Notes: a model not told the origin generated them from the letters alone. A DNA stretch of 64,000 bases from Protopterus annectens (GCF_019279795.1 NC_056745.1:511095823-511159822), one strand, 5' to 3'. Counted from the first letter of the stretch, positions 24,540-36,864 are shown. A program made the numbers and translations.

Positions 24540-27500
24540 TATGAATGTGTAATATTAAAAGTCATCGTCTTTACAGTATGCAGTTCACTACTACAAACAT
24601 TTGCCATACTAATAAATTCAACACTAGAAGGGGTAACTACTTTTCCAATTTTTAGTAATTATTTTTCTGGCTATAACAACAGACCAAAGAAGAGGCAGTT
24701 GCTTTTTGAAATTATCTCAGGAATCGGAGCATTAAACAAAACTAAATATTTAGAAATATTTCATCTGGCTGACCATAGAGCTTGAATGAAGTTATTAACT
24801 TACTTCCAAAAAGGGGAGATGACTTCACATTCAAATACCATATGCTTCCAACCAGCTATTATTTCAGAATCACATCTCCACCATTTAATTCTATTTTGAT
24901 TTAAACACAGTTGTAATTTTGTTAGGAGTGACAAAAGCTCTGGGTAAGAATTTCCAAGTGAACATTTTCCAATACAATGAAAATGTGGCTTTATCCATAG
25001 ACTTTAATATTATTTTCTTGTATTCTTCAGAGAAGTCTTCACTATTAATTTTTGAGGAATAGGTCAAATAGGAATTGTCTAAATATGTGAAATCTAACCT
25101 AAGAATTTTATACATTTGTGACAAATGTGATTTTTCATTGCATTATTGATGTTTATTAAGAACTCCAATAATTTGGGGAACTATTTCTTATCTAGGTTAA
25201 ATATCTTATTTATCTCTGTGTTCACAAAGTCTCTAAGTATTTGTAAAATTAACCAATTTTCAGAATCTTGATTGTATTTGGACCTTATATTTTCAACAGT
25301 ATGTATATCAGTACCATTTAAGAATTTATGCCAATGAATTAAGTTACTTTGTTGTTTCAATTCTAGCATTTTGTTGAAGCTACGAGTTTCTAAGCAGTCA
25401 TTTGTATATGCTATTGGAAACACAGACATATTAAGTCTTTAATACAATGGTTAGAATATGTGAACTTTTGGAAAGAGGAAATGGCTTTATTTAAATAGGG
25501 AATTTGAGAAGAATGTGTAATTCCATTTATGCAAAAATCATTTAACAACCACATAAAACTATTAGGGACGATTTGTTTAAGACTAATTGTGATATATTAT
25601 TTAATGATATGTCTTGATGTAGTTGTTTCCATTTTGAATCATAAGATGAATTTATCCAGAATACTTTAACTTTTACAATTAATGAAATAGCATACTATTG
25701 AATCTCAGGTAATCCTATTCCACCATTATCCAAACCTTTCTGTGCCAATCAAAGGAAACTCTTGGTTTATTAGGATGCCAAAAAATTGAAGTAGAACATT
25801 TATTTTCTTTATCATTTTTTTGGGTGGAGATAGTACTAAAGATTGTAAGATAAACAATATTTTAGGGACAAATACCATCTTAATATGAATTAATCATTCT
25901 TCCATGGTAAAGAATTTGTAAAAATTTTAAGTTTAGTCACAAATTGTATCAGCAATCTCTTGAAAGTCTGTTTGCTTCATCTCTTTACTATTAGACATAA
26001 TGGTTATGCCAATGTATTTCATTTTATTGCTATTCCAATTGAAGTTAGAATATTTTTGCATGAATAATTTTTTATTAATTAATAATGTACTTGTTTTATT
26101 ATCAATAAATCTTATGTTAGAGATTTTTTCAAACTGACACATAGAGCTAATTATATGTTCTAATGAATTTTATATTTCCTCTTCTTAGCAAAATATCATC
26201 AGCAAAGAGTTGACTCTTTAGTTTGAAATCTTTTATTTTGATACCATTAATGTTCTTATTGCATCTAATACTATTAGCAAAAGGTTCTACAGCGGATACA
26301 AAAACTAAAGGTGATGGACAGACTTGTTTTGTGCCTTTTTGTAATTTAAAGGAACTGGAAAGAAAATAATCCAGTTTAACATAAGCACAAGAGTTATTTT
26401 ATAACTTAGAAATTAATGCAATTAGCTCAGGTGAGAAATTATACACAGAGTATTTTAAACAGCTACGACCAAATAACTAAGTCAAAAGCCTCATCTAAAT
26501 AGAGACTAATGATAGACTATGCAAATAAAAAAGAACTATTAGTTATGTTTTCTTATTGTATTATCCTGTACTTGTCTATTTAAAATAAACCTAGTTTGAA
26601 CATTGTTAAGCTTTAGGTAAAATTAGATTAATTCTGTTAGCTAAAATGGACATGAACATTTTATAGTCCACATTTAAAAGTGAAATGGGTCTGTATGATG
26701 ATCACTCTGTAAGATCCTTATCTTGTTTTAAAATAGGTGATATAAGGGAATATTTCCATGATGGGGGGAACTTCAGCAGTTGTTTCTACTTCTCTATGGA
26801 CCTTATCTAATATTTTAACTACATCATCTGGTAGTATTTTATATAGTTCTGGTATAAGACCATCTAAGCCTGGCTGCTTATTATTTTTTAACTTTTTAAT
26901 TTGATCTTTTACTACTGTTAAAGTGAATGGTCTATCAATTTTTTATTTGTTCACTTGTTATTTTATTATTTATATTTCCCTTAGAAAAGTTTCACTATAT
27001 CATCATTATCTAGTTATTTGTATTATTATATTTGTATTCTTCTTTTTCTTTCAGCTGCTCCTGTTTAGGGGTCGCCACAGTGGATCATCTGTTTCCACTT
27101 CTTCCTGTCCTCTACATCTTGCTCTGTTATACCAACCACTTGCATATTCTCTCTCACCACATCCATAAATCCTATCTTAGGCCCTCCTCTTTTCCTCTTA
27201 TCTAGCAGCTCCAGCCTTAGCATCCTTCTCCCACTATAATCAGCATCCCTCCTCAGCACATGTCCAAATCAATGCAATCTTACCTCTCTGGCTTTGTCTT
27301 CAAACCGTCCAACCAGAGCTGATTATTTATATTTCCATAAAATATTTTAAAGCCCTCAACAATACCTTTAATACGTGTTCTACTTTCATTTTTATTATTT
27401 ATATGTGTTATAATTTATTTTGATATGATTTAGTTTATTCGTGTTCTTTGATCTAAGAATAAGTTTACTGAATATGCCTGAAGTTTTTAAAATTTTCCTA

Positions 27501-28540
27501 GGTTTATTGAAACTTTATGATTTAGAATTTCAACATATTTTGTATTTAAGTTTTTAAGTTCAGACTGATAATGTCATTTGGTTTTAGATTTAACTTTAGT
27601 GTGTCTATTTTGGCCTGTAGTGTATTCAATTCTTTGTCCCAGTCTCTTATTTTACTAATATACCAGCTTGTAACTCTTCCATTTAAGTAAACCTTTAGTG
27701 AATCCCACAGAACAATATCAGTTACTTCACCAATCATGTTTATTTTTAGGACATTTTTGATCTCTTTAACATACCAACCCTTGAATCTTTCGATTTTAAT
27801 AATGCACACTAGTAATCCCTTATGATGTATTAAATTGTTAGTTTTTAAAATGATACTAAAGATTATAGCATTATAGCTTGACAATGGAAATAAAACTACT
27901 GAAACTTCTCTGACATATGATAAAATTTGTGCCTCAAACAATCTGTTATCAATTTGTTTGTGTTCCACATCTATATGAATAATGGGTAAATTGAAGTGAG
28001 TTTGTTTCCCTTAGCTAATATATATCCTTTAAATTCATTAGATTTACAACATTTGTTAAGTGTTTGGCTGAAGATGTGATATTCATCTTTCTATCTGAGG
28101 TGGAAACTTTGTCTGATAATATACAATTAAAATCAACAGCCATTATGACTTCACCTTTCATGTAATAGGCTACAGTGTCTAATTTTTTGCATCTTTAGCT
28201 TCAACTGCTGCAATCCAATACAGTTGGCCAAAGTATAACGTTTTCTGTTCCACTCAGTTATAACAATGGTTAACATCCCATTTTTATCAACATAGGTATA
28301 TTTTACTTTAGGCATTACTGATGAGTTCTTCCATAAAATGAGGGTGCCTCTTGTTTTAGCTCGAAAGCCAGAACCTGCTAAAACCAAATAATCATTTAAT
28401 AAACGTTTATTTACAACTTTATTAAGTAAATGCATTTCCTGTAGAAATACCAATCGAGCTTTATGTAATTGCAAGTTTTTGAACAGACTCCTCCTCTTTA
28501 CTGGATTATTTAATCCAGTAATATTAACAGATATGCATTT
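24540..28540 (-). pseudogene. L1/Tx1-like ORF2
   Basis: The endonuclease start at about 28540-28430 reads ISVNITGLNNPVKRRS, then ARLVFLQEMHLL (L1-type NGLNNPxKR and FLQExHL). The region before RT (27968-27546) has LWDSLKVYLNGRVTSWY. RT blocks: KNNKQPGLDGLIPELYK near 26890-26840, KGTKQVCPSPLVF near 26320 (decayed GxRQGCPLSP), and LFADDILL, whose Phe-Ala-Asp-Asp core is at 26195-26206. The tail near 24900-24790 reads CDSEIIAGWKHMVFECEVISPFWK, the C-terminal Cys/His-type block. Frames change often. Confidence 0.82.
27052..27315 (-). mobile_element. RTE-like non-LTR 3' fragment inside the L1/Tx1 copy
   Basis: The minus-strand frame 27065-27259 includes MLRLELLDKRKRGGPKIGFM, then DVVRENMQVVGITEQDVEDR, and WKQMIHCGDP. 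This is the C-terminal signature RMxxxxLxGKRKRGRPxxxxMDVV of a non-LTR family common in fish and amphibians. It ends in GAAAGAAAAAGAAGAA-like DNA just after the stop, as a 3' tail would. The clade (RTE or Rex) is uncertain. Confidence 0.65.
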
Positions 28541-28560
28541 AAAATTATTTATACAATAGA

Positions 28561-29070
28561 GAAAAAAACAGGTATAATGAAATCACATTTATGTACAGAA
28601 CTTATTATATACTTTATATATAAGAATATGAAATCTTCCGCTATCCACAAAACTTTTGAAACAAATAAATTACCTAATGCTTTAACCTTAAAACATTCTA
28701 CCATGGAATAACGTATTCCTAGTTTGCTGAAAAAGATTAACAAAGTGCCTCTGAAACTCTCCATTAGACTAACAACACTTAGCTCATGCTTCTGATTCGT
28801 ATTAATGTACCTCGTATATTTAGTGTGCACCATCTTAGAAAAGCTTGTCAGTAAGTTATTATGAATAAGAAAAATTAAACAGGTGTTCAGAATCTTTATT
28901 ATAAGCTGACCAAACGGAATATCTCTGCAATCCTCTTTTCCTGTACCTCACATTATCTCCCTGGTCTATTACAGGGAAGAAGTCGGCTGTTATTTTCATA
29001 TTTATTAAATTATAGGTTACATGATTTTATACTTTTGTATTTTATTTACTATGTGTAAAGTTGTTCAGAG
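28561..29070. other. No gene seen; AT-rich
   Basis: This may contain the decayed 5' part of the L1/Tx1 copy. The open frame 28549-28833 minus has no recognisable motif. Confidence 0.5.
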
Positions 29071-29213
29071 GATCAGAAGTTCATAAATTAGTACCAGGCT
29101 AACTGTCCTTGTGGACCACTCCAAGTCCAGTCAATTACCCATGTGAAAATCAGACCCTGCACCTTCTGTCTATAAGGTGAACACTAACTACTATGCCAAA
29201 CTCCCACCCTTGT
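29071..29213 (-). mobile_element. Probable tRNA-derived SINE
   Basis: On the minus strand, TTTGGCATAGTAGTTAGTGTT near 29200 resembles a Pol III A box (TGGCNNAGTGGTTAGTG). About 30 bp on, GGTGCAGGGTCTGATTTTC resembles a degraded B box (GGTTCGATTCC). Both are spaced as in tRNA-derived SINEs and are followed by a non-tRNA body. A functional tRNA is excluded by the lack of a paired cloverleaf. Confidence 0.5.
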
Positions 29214-30230
29214 AGACATACTTGTATTCTTTAACTGCATACATATTTACTAATTCTGATCTCTTTCTATTTCTGTTTATATACTATGTCTTGCACTATT
29301 ACTATATTCCTAGGTTTTGTATTTTAGCTATAATCCTAGTGGAGAGTATGACATAATAGAACATTTATATTTACCCTTATATATTTAATACCCTTTAATC
29401 TAGTACCACTGTTAGAATCAGTCCTATTTTTCCCTAAATGTTAGGTCTAACAGTATCCGAACAAACATCTGAAAAATCTTCCTATTTAGGATTCAAACTT
29501 TCCGTAATAAATTGTTCTGAGATATTAAGTTTTGTTACCATTAAAAAACAGACAATAACAGAGAAACACAATCCTATTTTTTTTATCAGAAGTGTCATTC
29601 CATAGGCTAGTATATAAACTATCCTTTTGTTACAGTGCAAACATTCAGAACTATTAATAACTGACAGCAGTTTACAATGCAATTCACTGTCTTTTGCTTA
29701 TCATCTAACTTGTATTCATTTACATCTTAGCATATGATTCAAAGTATTATGATTATTTACTTTTAGACAGGAGGAAGTAACCTGGACACCTCTAACTCCT
29801 GCAGCATCACAAAAGTGCTCCTGATTCTAATGAATCTGTTTCAAGCTGGTCCTCATGACAAGGGCTTGCAAATGAACACTATCAGCTATAGTTCATACAA
29901 AAACATTCACGAGTGAATCCAAGCCACTTCTACTTTAAACCAATCTCTCAAACCCTTCCAAACCACTAAAAAACAACAAAAACATTTCAAAGTATGTTAA
30001 CCACTAAAAAGCTATTGTATTTAAAGAAATAAAATTTAATGATTCAGTAAGCACCATCTGTATGAGATGCTTAATATAAAGCAGACCATCATTTTTTTTA
30101 CAAGAAACATAGCATATAAACTTGCATTAAAAGAGACAGTTATGTGTGATCCCTGTTTAACTGTAAAAGTGTGAATGTTACTCTAATTATTTGATAACAT
30201 TACAATAACTTTTATATATGCAAGGAAAAA
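29214..30230. other. No gene seen; AT-rich
   Basis: No coding motif, repeat or RNA gene was recognised by eye. Confidence 0.5.
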
Positions 30231-30420
30231 AAAGAGTTATGTACTTGCAATAACTTGGCATCTTTGCTATCCAGTGTCATTATTCAACACAGATGGGTCT
30301 TGGATCTGACCTCAGATCCGAGCTGGCAACTTTTAAGACAGTTCCAGAGCTCAAGCTCCTCCCCTCCCATAATCCCTTGCTACCTTCTAATCCTCGGATA
30401 GAGTTTGCTAAATTAGTAGA
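30231..30420 (-). repeat. D4 right inverted terminal repeat
   Basis: The tip gagttatgtact is like those of D3 and D5. The inner part has gatctgacctcagatccgag and cataatccctt, as in D3. No left repeat remains to pair with it. Identity is inferred from position and from its complement in the ICR. Confidence 0.75.
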
Positions 30421-30527
30421 AACTCAGGAACAACTGCACTAGAAGGCCAAAAATATTGTAGCGCAATATAAGCCAAATCAGCCTCGCCAGAACACCCAGA
30501 AGAAAGGGGGAAGGAGGGTGGGAATGT

Positions 30528-30617
30528 GATGAATAATCACACTGGATAGCACAGATGCCAAGTTATGGCACATACATAACTCTTTATCTGATGCTATCAT
30601 TATTCATCATTGATAGG
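30528..30617 (-). repeat. D4 internal complementary region
   Basis: 30528-30583 complements the right tip (tgctatccagtgtcattattc and agttatgta). 30584-30617 should complement the lost left tip, of which it is now the only record. Confidence 0.8.
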
Positions 30618-30652
30618 TCAGAGTCCCCCGAGACTATGTATCCTGGGTGGCC

Positions 30653-31513
30653 TCAAGGAAGCATACACCGGAGCATTGAGAAACCAAAGGAACCCCTATT
30701 CCTAGACACCAAATCCAATTTATAATGCAAAATGAAAGTATGCGGATTAGACCAAGTCACAGTGGCACAAATCTGAATGGAAACTCTAGCCAAGAAGGCG
30801 GATGACGTAGGAACAGACCTAGTAGAATGAGCCTTAACTGGTCTGGGTAAGTAAATGCCTAGCACAAAATAAAGAAATCCAACTAGCATTCCACCTGGAA
30901 ATAGACACATTGGAAAATGCTTGGCCCCTTCTGTTTTGAGAGAAAGCCACAAAGAGTTGGGTGCGACTTCCTAAATTCCTCAATCCTGTTTAAATAAAAA
31001 CATAATTGCCTGTGAATGTCTAAACAATGCAAAATACATTCTCCCTTATTAGAATAATTAAGGAAGAAAACAGGTAGTTGAATTGACTGATTGAGATTAA
31101 CTTCCGAGGCCACTATGGGAAGAAAAAAGAAGGATTTGTTCTAAGGGATACCCTGTCCATATGAAAGATCATGAATGGATGTTTAATACACAGAACCTGA
31201 AGTTCCAAGACCCTCGTGACTGATGTAAAAGCCACTAAAAAAGCCGTTTTCCAGTATAGGAATTTAATATCACATGAACCAGCCGGTTCAAAAGGTTTTT
31301 GTATCAGGGACTGTACCACAAGGTCAAATCCCATGGTGGGGATGGATCCTTAATAAGAGGACTATGAAGAAATACTCCTTTCAGAAAGGCTTTGCACAAT
31401 TTGAAAGAAAAGGTAGGCTCATCGTTAATATGGAAATTAGATATGGCAGCTAACTGTAGCTTAATGGTAGAAAAACTTGCCCCATCCTGAAAAAGAGAAG
31501 ACAAAAAGAGCAA
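30653..31513 (-). pseudogene. D4 tyrosine recombinase, C-terminal two thirds
   Basis: Frames in order: SFSTIKLQLAAISNFHIND (31513-31304), then FLVAFTSVTRVLELQVL with the first catalytic Arg (31334-31113), then KAHSTRSVPTSSAFLARV with HxxR (30952-30653). TWSNPHTFILHYKLD carries the Trp and the nucleophilic Tyr. All catalytic residues are visible but spread over three frames. Confidence 0.82.
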
Positions 31514-31514
31514 A

Positions 31515-31711
31515 ATTTATTTATTTTATTTAACATTTGTTTACTGGGAAAGTCCAACTGGACACGTCCTTTTTCAGCAGAAGCCCGGGGAGAAAAGTTC
31601 CAAACTGAACAACAGTGTAACATTGACAGTGCAAGTGTACACAGCTCAAGGTGCTAGATACTACTTAGTCTAATTCTGTACATACATGAGGGAATTAGAA
31701 ACTCAGTAAAA
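31515..31711 (-). other. Short tail of an unidentified retroelement
   Basis: On the minus strand, this 197-bp stretch ends with CCAGTTGGACTTTCCC, then an AAATAAATAAAT-type tail at 31517-31540. That is how LINE or SINE 3' ends look. It separates D4 from D5. The family was not recognised. Confidence 0.4.
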
Positions 31712-31902
31712 AAGGAAGTTATGTACTCACCATAATGTTCTATGTTTGTACTCCATCTCGCCCTTCATTCTTACATATGGGTTCGGAGCCGATCCTCGGC
31801 ACTGACTCGGCCTATTCCAAGCTCAAAGTCTCTTAGTTGACTCGTGGCTAGGTAGGTATCGCAAAGTGCACCAGTACAATCCCCAGATCTTGTCTGCTGC
31901 TA
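31712..31902 (-). repeat. D5 right inverted terminal repeat
   Basis: The tip gaagttatgtactcaccata is shared with D3. From cttcattcttacatatggg inward it is the inverse of 43661-43800, including gagccgatcctcggc. The outer boundary is uncertain by a few bases. Confidence 0.88.
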
Positions 31903-32027
31903 AACTATAGAAAGACAGAACTAAGGTTATCCAGAAAGAACAGCAATAATGAAAGGTCTCCACCTTGTCAAGGTAATACTATCCTGTCTCCAGATCCTTC
32001 CAGGATGGGGGTAAATGGGTGGGTTCA

Positions 32028-32130
32028 TAAGAATGAAGGGCGAGATGGACTACAAACATGGAACGTTATGGTGAGTACATAACTTCGTTATGTTCTGTAG
32101 TCCTAACTCGCCTTCATTCTTGCATATAGG
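32028..32130 (-). repeat. D5 internal complementary region
   Basis: The first half complements the right tip (31715-31775). The second half, from about 32089, complements the left tip (43780-43816: ggactacagaacat). The G-rich tract at 32003-32023 borders it. Confidence 0.88.
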
Positions 32131-32149
32131 ACAGCGTCCCTAGCACCTT

Positions 32150-33260
32150 ATTCTTGGGTGACTCACGGAAAAATACTCCTCAGTACCATGGAACCAAAGG
32201 AGGCTCTAGCTCTACCCCTAGAGGTGAGGTCCAATTTGTAATGAGTAATAAAGGTATGAGGGGTAGCCCAGGTTGCTGCTGCACAAATATTGTCAATTGG
32301 GACTCTGGCTTGGAAGGCAGCAGATGTAGACTGGGACTGAGTAGAATGAGCCTTAATCCTGAATGGTTAAGTTTTTCCATTGGAGGAGTAAATGAAGGAA
32401 ATACAGCTCAAAATCCAATTTGATAGGGTCATTTTGGAGACTGGCAGACGTAATCTTGAATCAGAGAAAGATATGAACAATTGATCTGACTTTGAGATCC
32501 TTAGTCCTGTGAAGGTAGCTGCCTGTGAACTTCCAATTGATGAAATTTGTGTTCTGCTGCATTAGAATGGTTAGGGGAAAAACACTGGTAACTCTATAGT
32601 TTGGTTCAGGTTAGTTTGAGAGCAAACTTTAGGGATAAAGGAAGGATTCGTAGGAAGAGAAACTCTGTCTTTGTAGAAAATGAGATAAGGAGGCTTTATA
32701 GACAGTGCTTGCAACTCTGATACTCATCTAGCTGATGTGATGGCTACTAGAAACAAAATCTTCCAAGACAGAAATTTCAGTGGACACGAATGGGCAGGCT
32801 CAAAGGGCGGTGAAGTTAGCTTCGACAAGACAAAGTTCAGACCCCAGGAAGCTACCGGTTTCTGAAAGGGGTTCTCAGCAAAGTGGCACCTTTAAGGAAG
32901 GTTTTACATAATCTGTGTGACATCAGGTTAGACTCATGCAGACCCAAATGAAAATTAGATATTGCTGCCAATTGGACCCTAATTGTGGCAGCAGCAGATC
33001 CCTGGTGGAAAAGTATGGACAAAAATTCTAAAACCATTAGGATGGATGCAGTGTAAGGATCTACATTCCTTTCTTCAGCCCAGATAGAAAACCTTCTCCA
33101 TTTGCTAGAGTATAACCTCCTGGTGGAAGGTTTATGTGAAGACGTGAGAATGTGGGTCACAGCAGGTGAAAAGACATGAAGCTTGACTATGGGATGGAAT
33201 TGAAGCAGCCATGCTCTCAAGCTGAGGGTGTGTAGGCTGAGGTGAAAGGAGCCTGACATG
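32150..33260 (-). pseudogene. D5 tyrosine recombinase
   Basis: The N-terminal start (SSHKPSTRRLYSSKWRRF) and TIRVQLAAISNFHLG lie in the frame 33784-32852, which also carries the RNase H tail. The first Arg block (ITSARWVSELQAL) is near 32740-32700 in another frame. The end near 32350-32230 reads AHSTQSQSTSAAFQARV, then AAATWATPHTFITHYKLD. The HxxR Arg is replaced by Gln, while Trp and Tyr remain. Frameshifts plus this change indicate inactivity. Confidence 0.82.
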
Positions 33261-35318
33261 TGTGTCAAGAGGTCTGGCACTGGGTCCAGAGTCCATGGAT
33301 CGTCTAGTAGATGAGGCCTGCGAAAGGGGAACCAAATCTGATGAGGCCAGTAAGGAGTGATGAGAATCATTTTGCTTCCTAACAGCTTCGCTTTCTGAAT
33401 CACCTTGGATATGAGAGGAAAAGGTGGGAAAGCATAAAGTAGTCCCAGGGGCCAATCGTGAACAAGTGCGTCCCTCGATGACTCCCCTGGAGGGGGGATA
33501 AGGAAAAAATAGCTGCTGCATTTGCAGTTGATCAGACTGGCAAAGAGATTGCAGCCCCATTTGCGGAAGATCTGTTCCGCCATTTCCCGATTCAGAGACA
33601 ACTCATGAGGCATTAAGATTGCCCAGATGAGTTTGTCTGCTATCCCACTGGTTGTCCCTAGGATGTGCGTTGCCACCAGAAAACACTTGGAATATATCGC
33701 CCACTTCCAAACACGAATAGCCTCTCGGCAAAGGGGGTAAGATCTGGTTCCACCTTGTTTGTTGAGATACCATACCACTGACATGTTGTCTGATTGGATT
33801 GCTGTTGTGCCTAGAGGGGGAGAGAGTCGTGAAGTGCTTGCAACGCTAGAAGTACTGCCCTCACCTCTAGGACACTTAAATGTAGGTGAGCCTCATGATC
33901 TTGCCATGTGCCTTGGACAGTCCTGTCTAGATAATGCCCCCCCCCATCCTATCTGGGAGGCATCCATGGTCACAGTAGCAACGGGTTGGAGAGGAAGGAA
34001 TGAGGTGACTGCTGAGAGTTGGTCGGGTTGAATCCACCAACGAAGATCCTTCTTGCAAGACTCTATGAGGATGTGGTGAGATAGAGGCAGTTGCTGAAAA
34101 GACTACTGGGATGATAGAAGTCATTGAAGAATTTGCATGTGTAATCTGGCGAGAGGGACTAACATTATGATGGATGCCATGGTCCCTAAGAGTTTCAGCA
34201 CCATCTTTGCCTTGACTTTCATTAGAGGAAGTAGACAGAGAATTTGCTGTCTGAAGTTCTGCACTCTTTCTGCGAGAAGACGAGCTAACATGGCGATTGT
34301 GTCCATTTCTGTGCCTATAAAAGTCACAAACTGAGAGGGCGATAAGGCAGACTTTTCCCAATTTCTTGTAATCCCCAACTGGGAACAAAGCTGGATAGTG
34401 GAATCTCTGGTTTGTAGGAGTAGATGCCTGTGGGGGCGGTCAGGAGCCAGTCGTCCAGGTATGGAAACACTTGGAATCCTAGAAGTCTTAGGTGAGCTGT
34501 CACTACCACCATACATTTGGTGAAGACCCTGGGGGCTGTGGTGAGACCAAAGGGCAGAGTACGAAATTGGTAATGACTGGCTCCCAGCCAGAAGCGTAGA
34601 TGAGTCCTCGACGCTCTGTCCATTTTTATATGGTAGTACGCATATTGGAGTCCATGGAGCACATCCAGTTGTCTTTCCCTAAGAGAGGGAGTATAGACTG
34701 CAGTGTCACCATACAGAACTTGGCCTTCTTTATGGATTTGTTTAGCTTGCTGAAGTCCAATATGGGCCTCCAGTCCCCTGTACGTTTTGGCACTAAAAAG
34801 AATCTGGAGTAAGTTCCGGATCCTATCTGGTCTGCGGGGACAGTTTGGATGACTCTGTTTGCAAGCAATTTTCTCACTTCTACAGTTGCTTGATCCCTGT
34901 GATTGGGTAGAACATCCGGGATCTTCCTGGGAGCATGGGGTGGAAGAGAAAAGGGTATGGAGTAACCTCTGGTGACTATTCTTTCTACCCATTTGTCTTG
35001 GGTGATGTTTAGCCAGGCTTCTGGATACAAAGATATGCGACCCCTGACTGGCACCAGAGAAGCACAGCCGGGCCCCATATCAGGAGCACTGATAGGGACA
35101 GCCTCGAAATGAATCATGGCCTCCCTGGTTTTGTGGGCCGTCCCTGCCTCTAGGGCGACATCTACATTTGCTCCTCCTCCTCCTCCTCTGAAGGAGGAGT
35201 CACTCTGTGCATCCAGGAAAAATCTGTGGGACTTCTTGAACCACATCTTACCACCTCTCTGACCCTTAGGATATGGTCTAGAGGGGACGGTAAAACATAC
35301 TCCCACTGCAGAGAGCAT
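33200..35318 (-). pseudogene. D5 reverse transcriptase-RNase H
   Basis: The frame 34626-35318 has NITQDKWVERIVTRGY and YSRFFLVPKRTGDWRPILD. A frameshift at about 34650 follows MCSMD. The frame 34324-34992 continues with TLPFGLTTAPRVFTKCM and FPYLDDWLLTA. RNase H is in decayed form near 33960-33700, ending SVVWYLNKQGGTRSYPL. The C-terminal part runs on to the recombinase in one frame (33784-32852). Confidence 0.85.
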
Positions 35319-35333
35319 TTTCCCTTCTTGCTC

Positions 35334-36651
35334 TCACCTGGTGAGTGTATCTTTTACCTTCGGTCCAAAGAATGAAGGACCATCAAAGGGGGCGTTGGTA
35401 AAAGTAGACTTGAACGGCTCCACAAAATTACACAAGCGCATCCAAGAGTGCCTCCTAAGGGAAACTCCTGAACCCACTGCCTTGCTCGCTCTATCAGCTG
35501 CATAAGAAATCAGCCTCATGAAGGCGTTAACGATAGAATGTAAGGTGGACAACTGAGTAGACACCTTATCAGGAACTGCTTCAGTAGATGCACCTTGTAG
35601 AGTATCGCCTAGCTCCTTAAGGAGATCTCTTTGAAGCCTCGTAAAATGTGTAAGATAGTTCAGCGATCTGAGTGTGAATGCTGTTGAAGAAAAGATATGC
35701 TTCCCATATCTGTCCATCGTTCGAGACTCCTTATTCGGCGGATGGACAGATGAAGAAGTCTCTGCTAGCTCCTTCTTAGTGGCCGCCACCGCCACCACCA
35801 TGGCATCCACAGGCATGCCCTGGGACAAAAATTCCTCTTTGGGGGCAGGCAGAAATTTATTGGGTCTTCTGGGAACTGGCTCCATGGCATCAGGAGTCTC
35901 CCACACCTTTCGACTAACAAGATCTGAAAGCTCATCAAAAGGTGGAGACACCCAAGAGGCTGAAGGTTGAGACCCAAAAGCCTTCAGGTACAGTGATTCC
36001 TCATCAGAATGGGTAAAAGTGGGCCAGCCGCCTCTCTGCTTAAGGATCTCTAAGATGTTTACAAAGGAGACATAGTCAGAGGACAACTTGGGGGACCCTT
36101 CTGACTTCTCGAGTTCAGTGTCAGAGGTAATGGACTCATCCTGGGATTCTACATGCTTCCTATTACATGTCCTCTTCCAAGGGGGCTCCACAGAAGGATA
36201 TTCTGTGGAGGTCTCGGAAGACTGGGGCCACCAACCAGGGGCTCCTGAGGCTGTAGGTCTCTGCTGTCGCAAGAGAGAGTAGGTGCTGAGACAGAGGTCA
36301 GTGCCCGAGGGGGAAGAGTGTCGGTATCCTTGTGAGGAGCAGATGAGCAAGACAGCACACTCATCATCTCGAAGGCAGATCTCTCTGGCTCCAAAGACCG
36401 CCTCAGCTCCAAGGAAATGGAGGAAGTCATCGGCTCCAGAGCTATCAGCTCCGAGATGGATGTAGGGTCTGAGCTCACCCTAGCTGACGGACCGAGAGGG
36501 AGACTCGGAACCAAGGAGGTTCGGGTCCAAGTGTCCCTGTCGAGGCCGACCAGTGAGCTTCAGCTCCTAGACACCACGGACAGCACCGGTGACACAGCAG
36601 AAATTGGCTCCGAGACAGCCTCAAGAGAAGCTGGAACCAAGGATTCCAAAA
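35334..36651 (-). pseudogene. D5 gag-like protein, part after the D6 insertion
   Basis: The 338-residue frame at 35334-36350 holds DRYGKHIFSSTAFTLRSLNY, then SAADRASKAVGSGVSLRRHSW, then KDTLTR, the helical C-terminal region. A Ser/Pro-rich stretch at 36149-36514 in another frame leads toward the insertion site. Together with 42171-42916 it formed one gag gene. Confidence 0.8.
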
Positions 36652-36864
36652 AGTACAGTTTTGTACCTACCGTAAATGTAGATGTTCGAGTGCTAATACA
36701 GCTGCAGTAATCACATATGGGTTCTCTGCCGTCAGGCGGGTCCTCGGTCGGCCGAATTCCAAAGTCTTGGTCCGGCGTCAGTTGTTGTCGCCTTCTTCCC
36801 TGACGTCAGTGCGACAGGGGTATATAAGTCACAGCCGACGCCATATTCTCCAGTCTTTCTTGCC
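36652..36864 (-). repeat. D6 right inverted terminal repeat
   Basis: The outer 41 bp (agtacagttttgtaccta...) are specific to this end. From atacagctgcagtaatcaca (36693) to the cagtctttcttgcc block it is the inverse of 41990-42157. It carries its own promoter pointing to the right. Confidence 0.93.
36801..36828 (+). promoter_or_regulatory. D6 right-repeat promoter: TGACGTCA plus TATATAAG
   Basis: CRE palindrome at 36801-36808, TATA box at 36821-36828, start-to-start spacing 20 bp. It would drive antisense transcription through the ICR into the recombinase gene. Confidence 0.6.

Larger units (their letters stand above)
24530..28560 (-). mobile_element. L1/Tx1-like LINE, degraded
   Basis: An AT-rich ORF2 read on the minus strand, with endonuclease at the high-coordinate end, reverse transcriptase in the middle and a Cys/His tail at the low end. 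Many stops show an old copy. A foreign fragment lies inside it at 27052-27315. No ORF1 was recognised above 28560. Confidence 0.83.
30231..31514 (-). mobile_element. DIRS D4, 3' fragment
   Basis: In element order (minus) it has a recombinase part (31513-30653), complementary region (30617-30528), G-rich tract (30503-30522 on the plus strand) and right repeat (30420-30231). Everything upstream of the recombinase is missing. At 31515 it joins an unrelated tail. Confidence 0.85.

Noticed and set aside
29071-29213. A functional tRNA gene
   Set aside because: Only A- and B-box-like words are present and the cloverleaf does not pair. A SINE is more likely.
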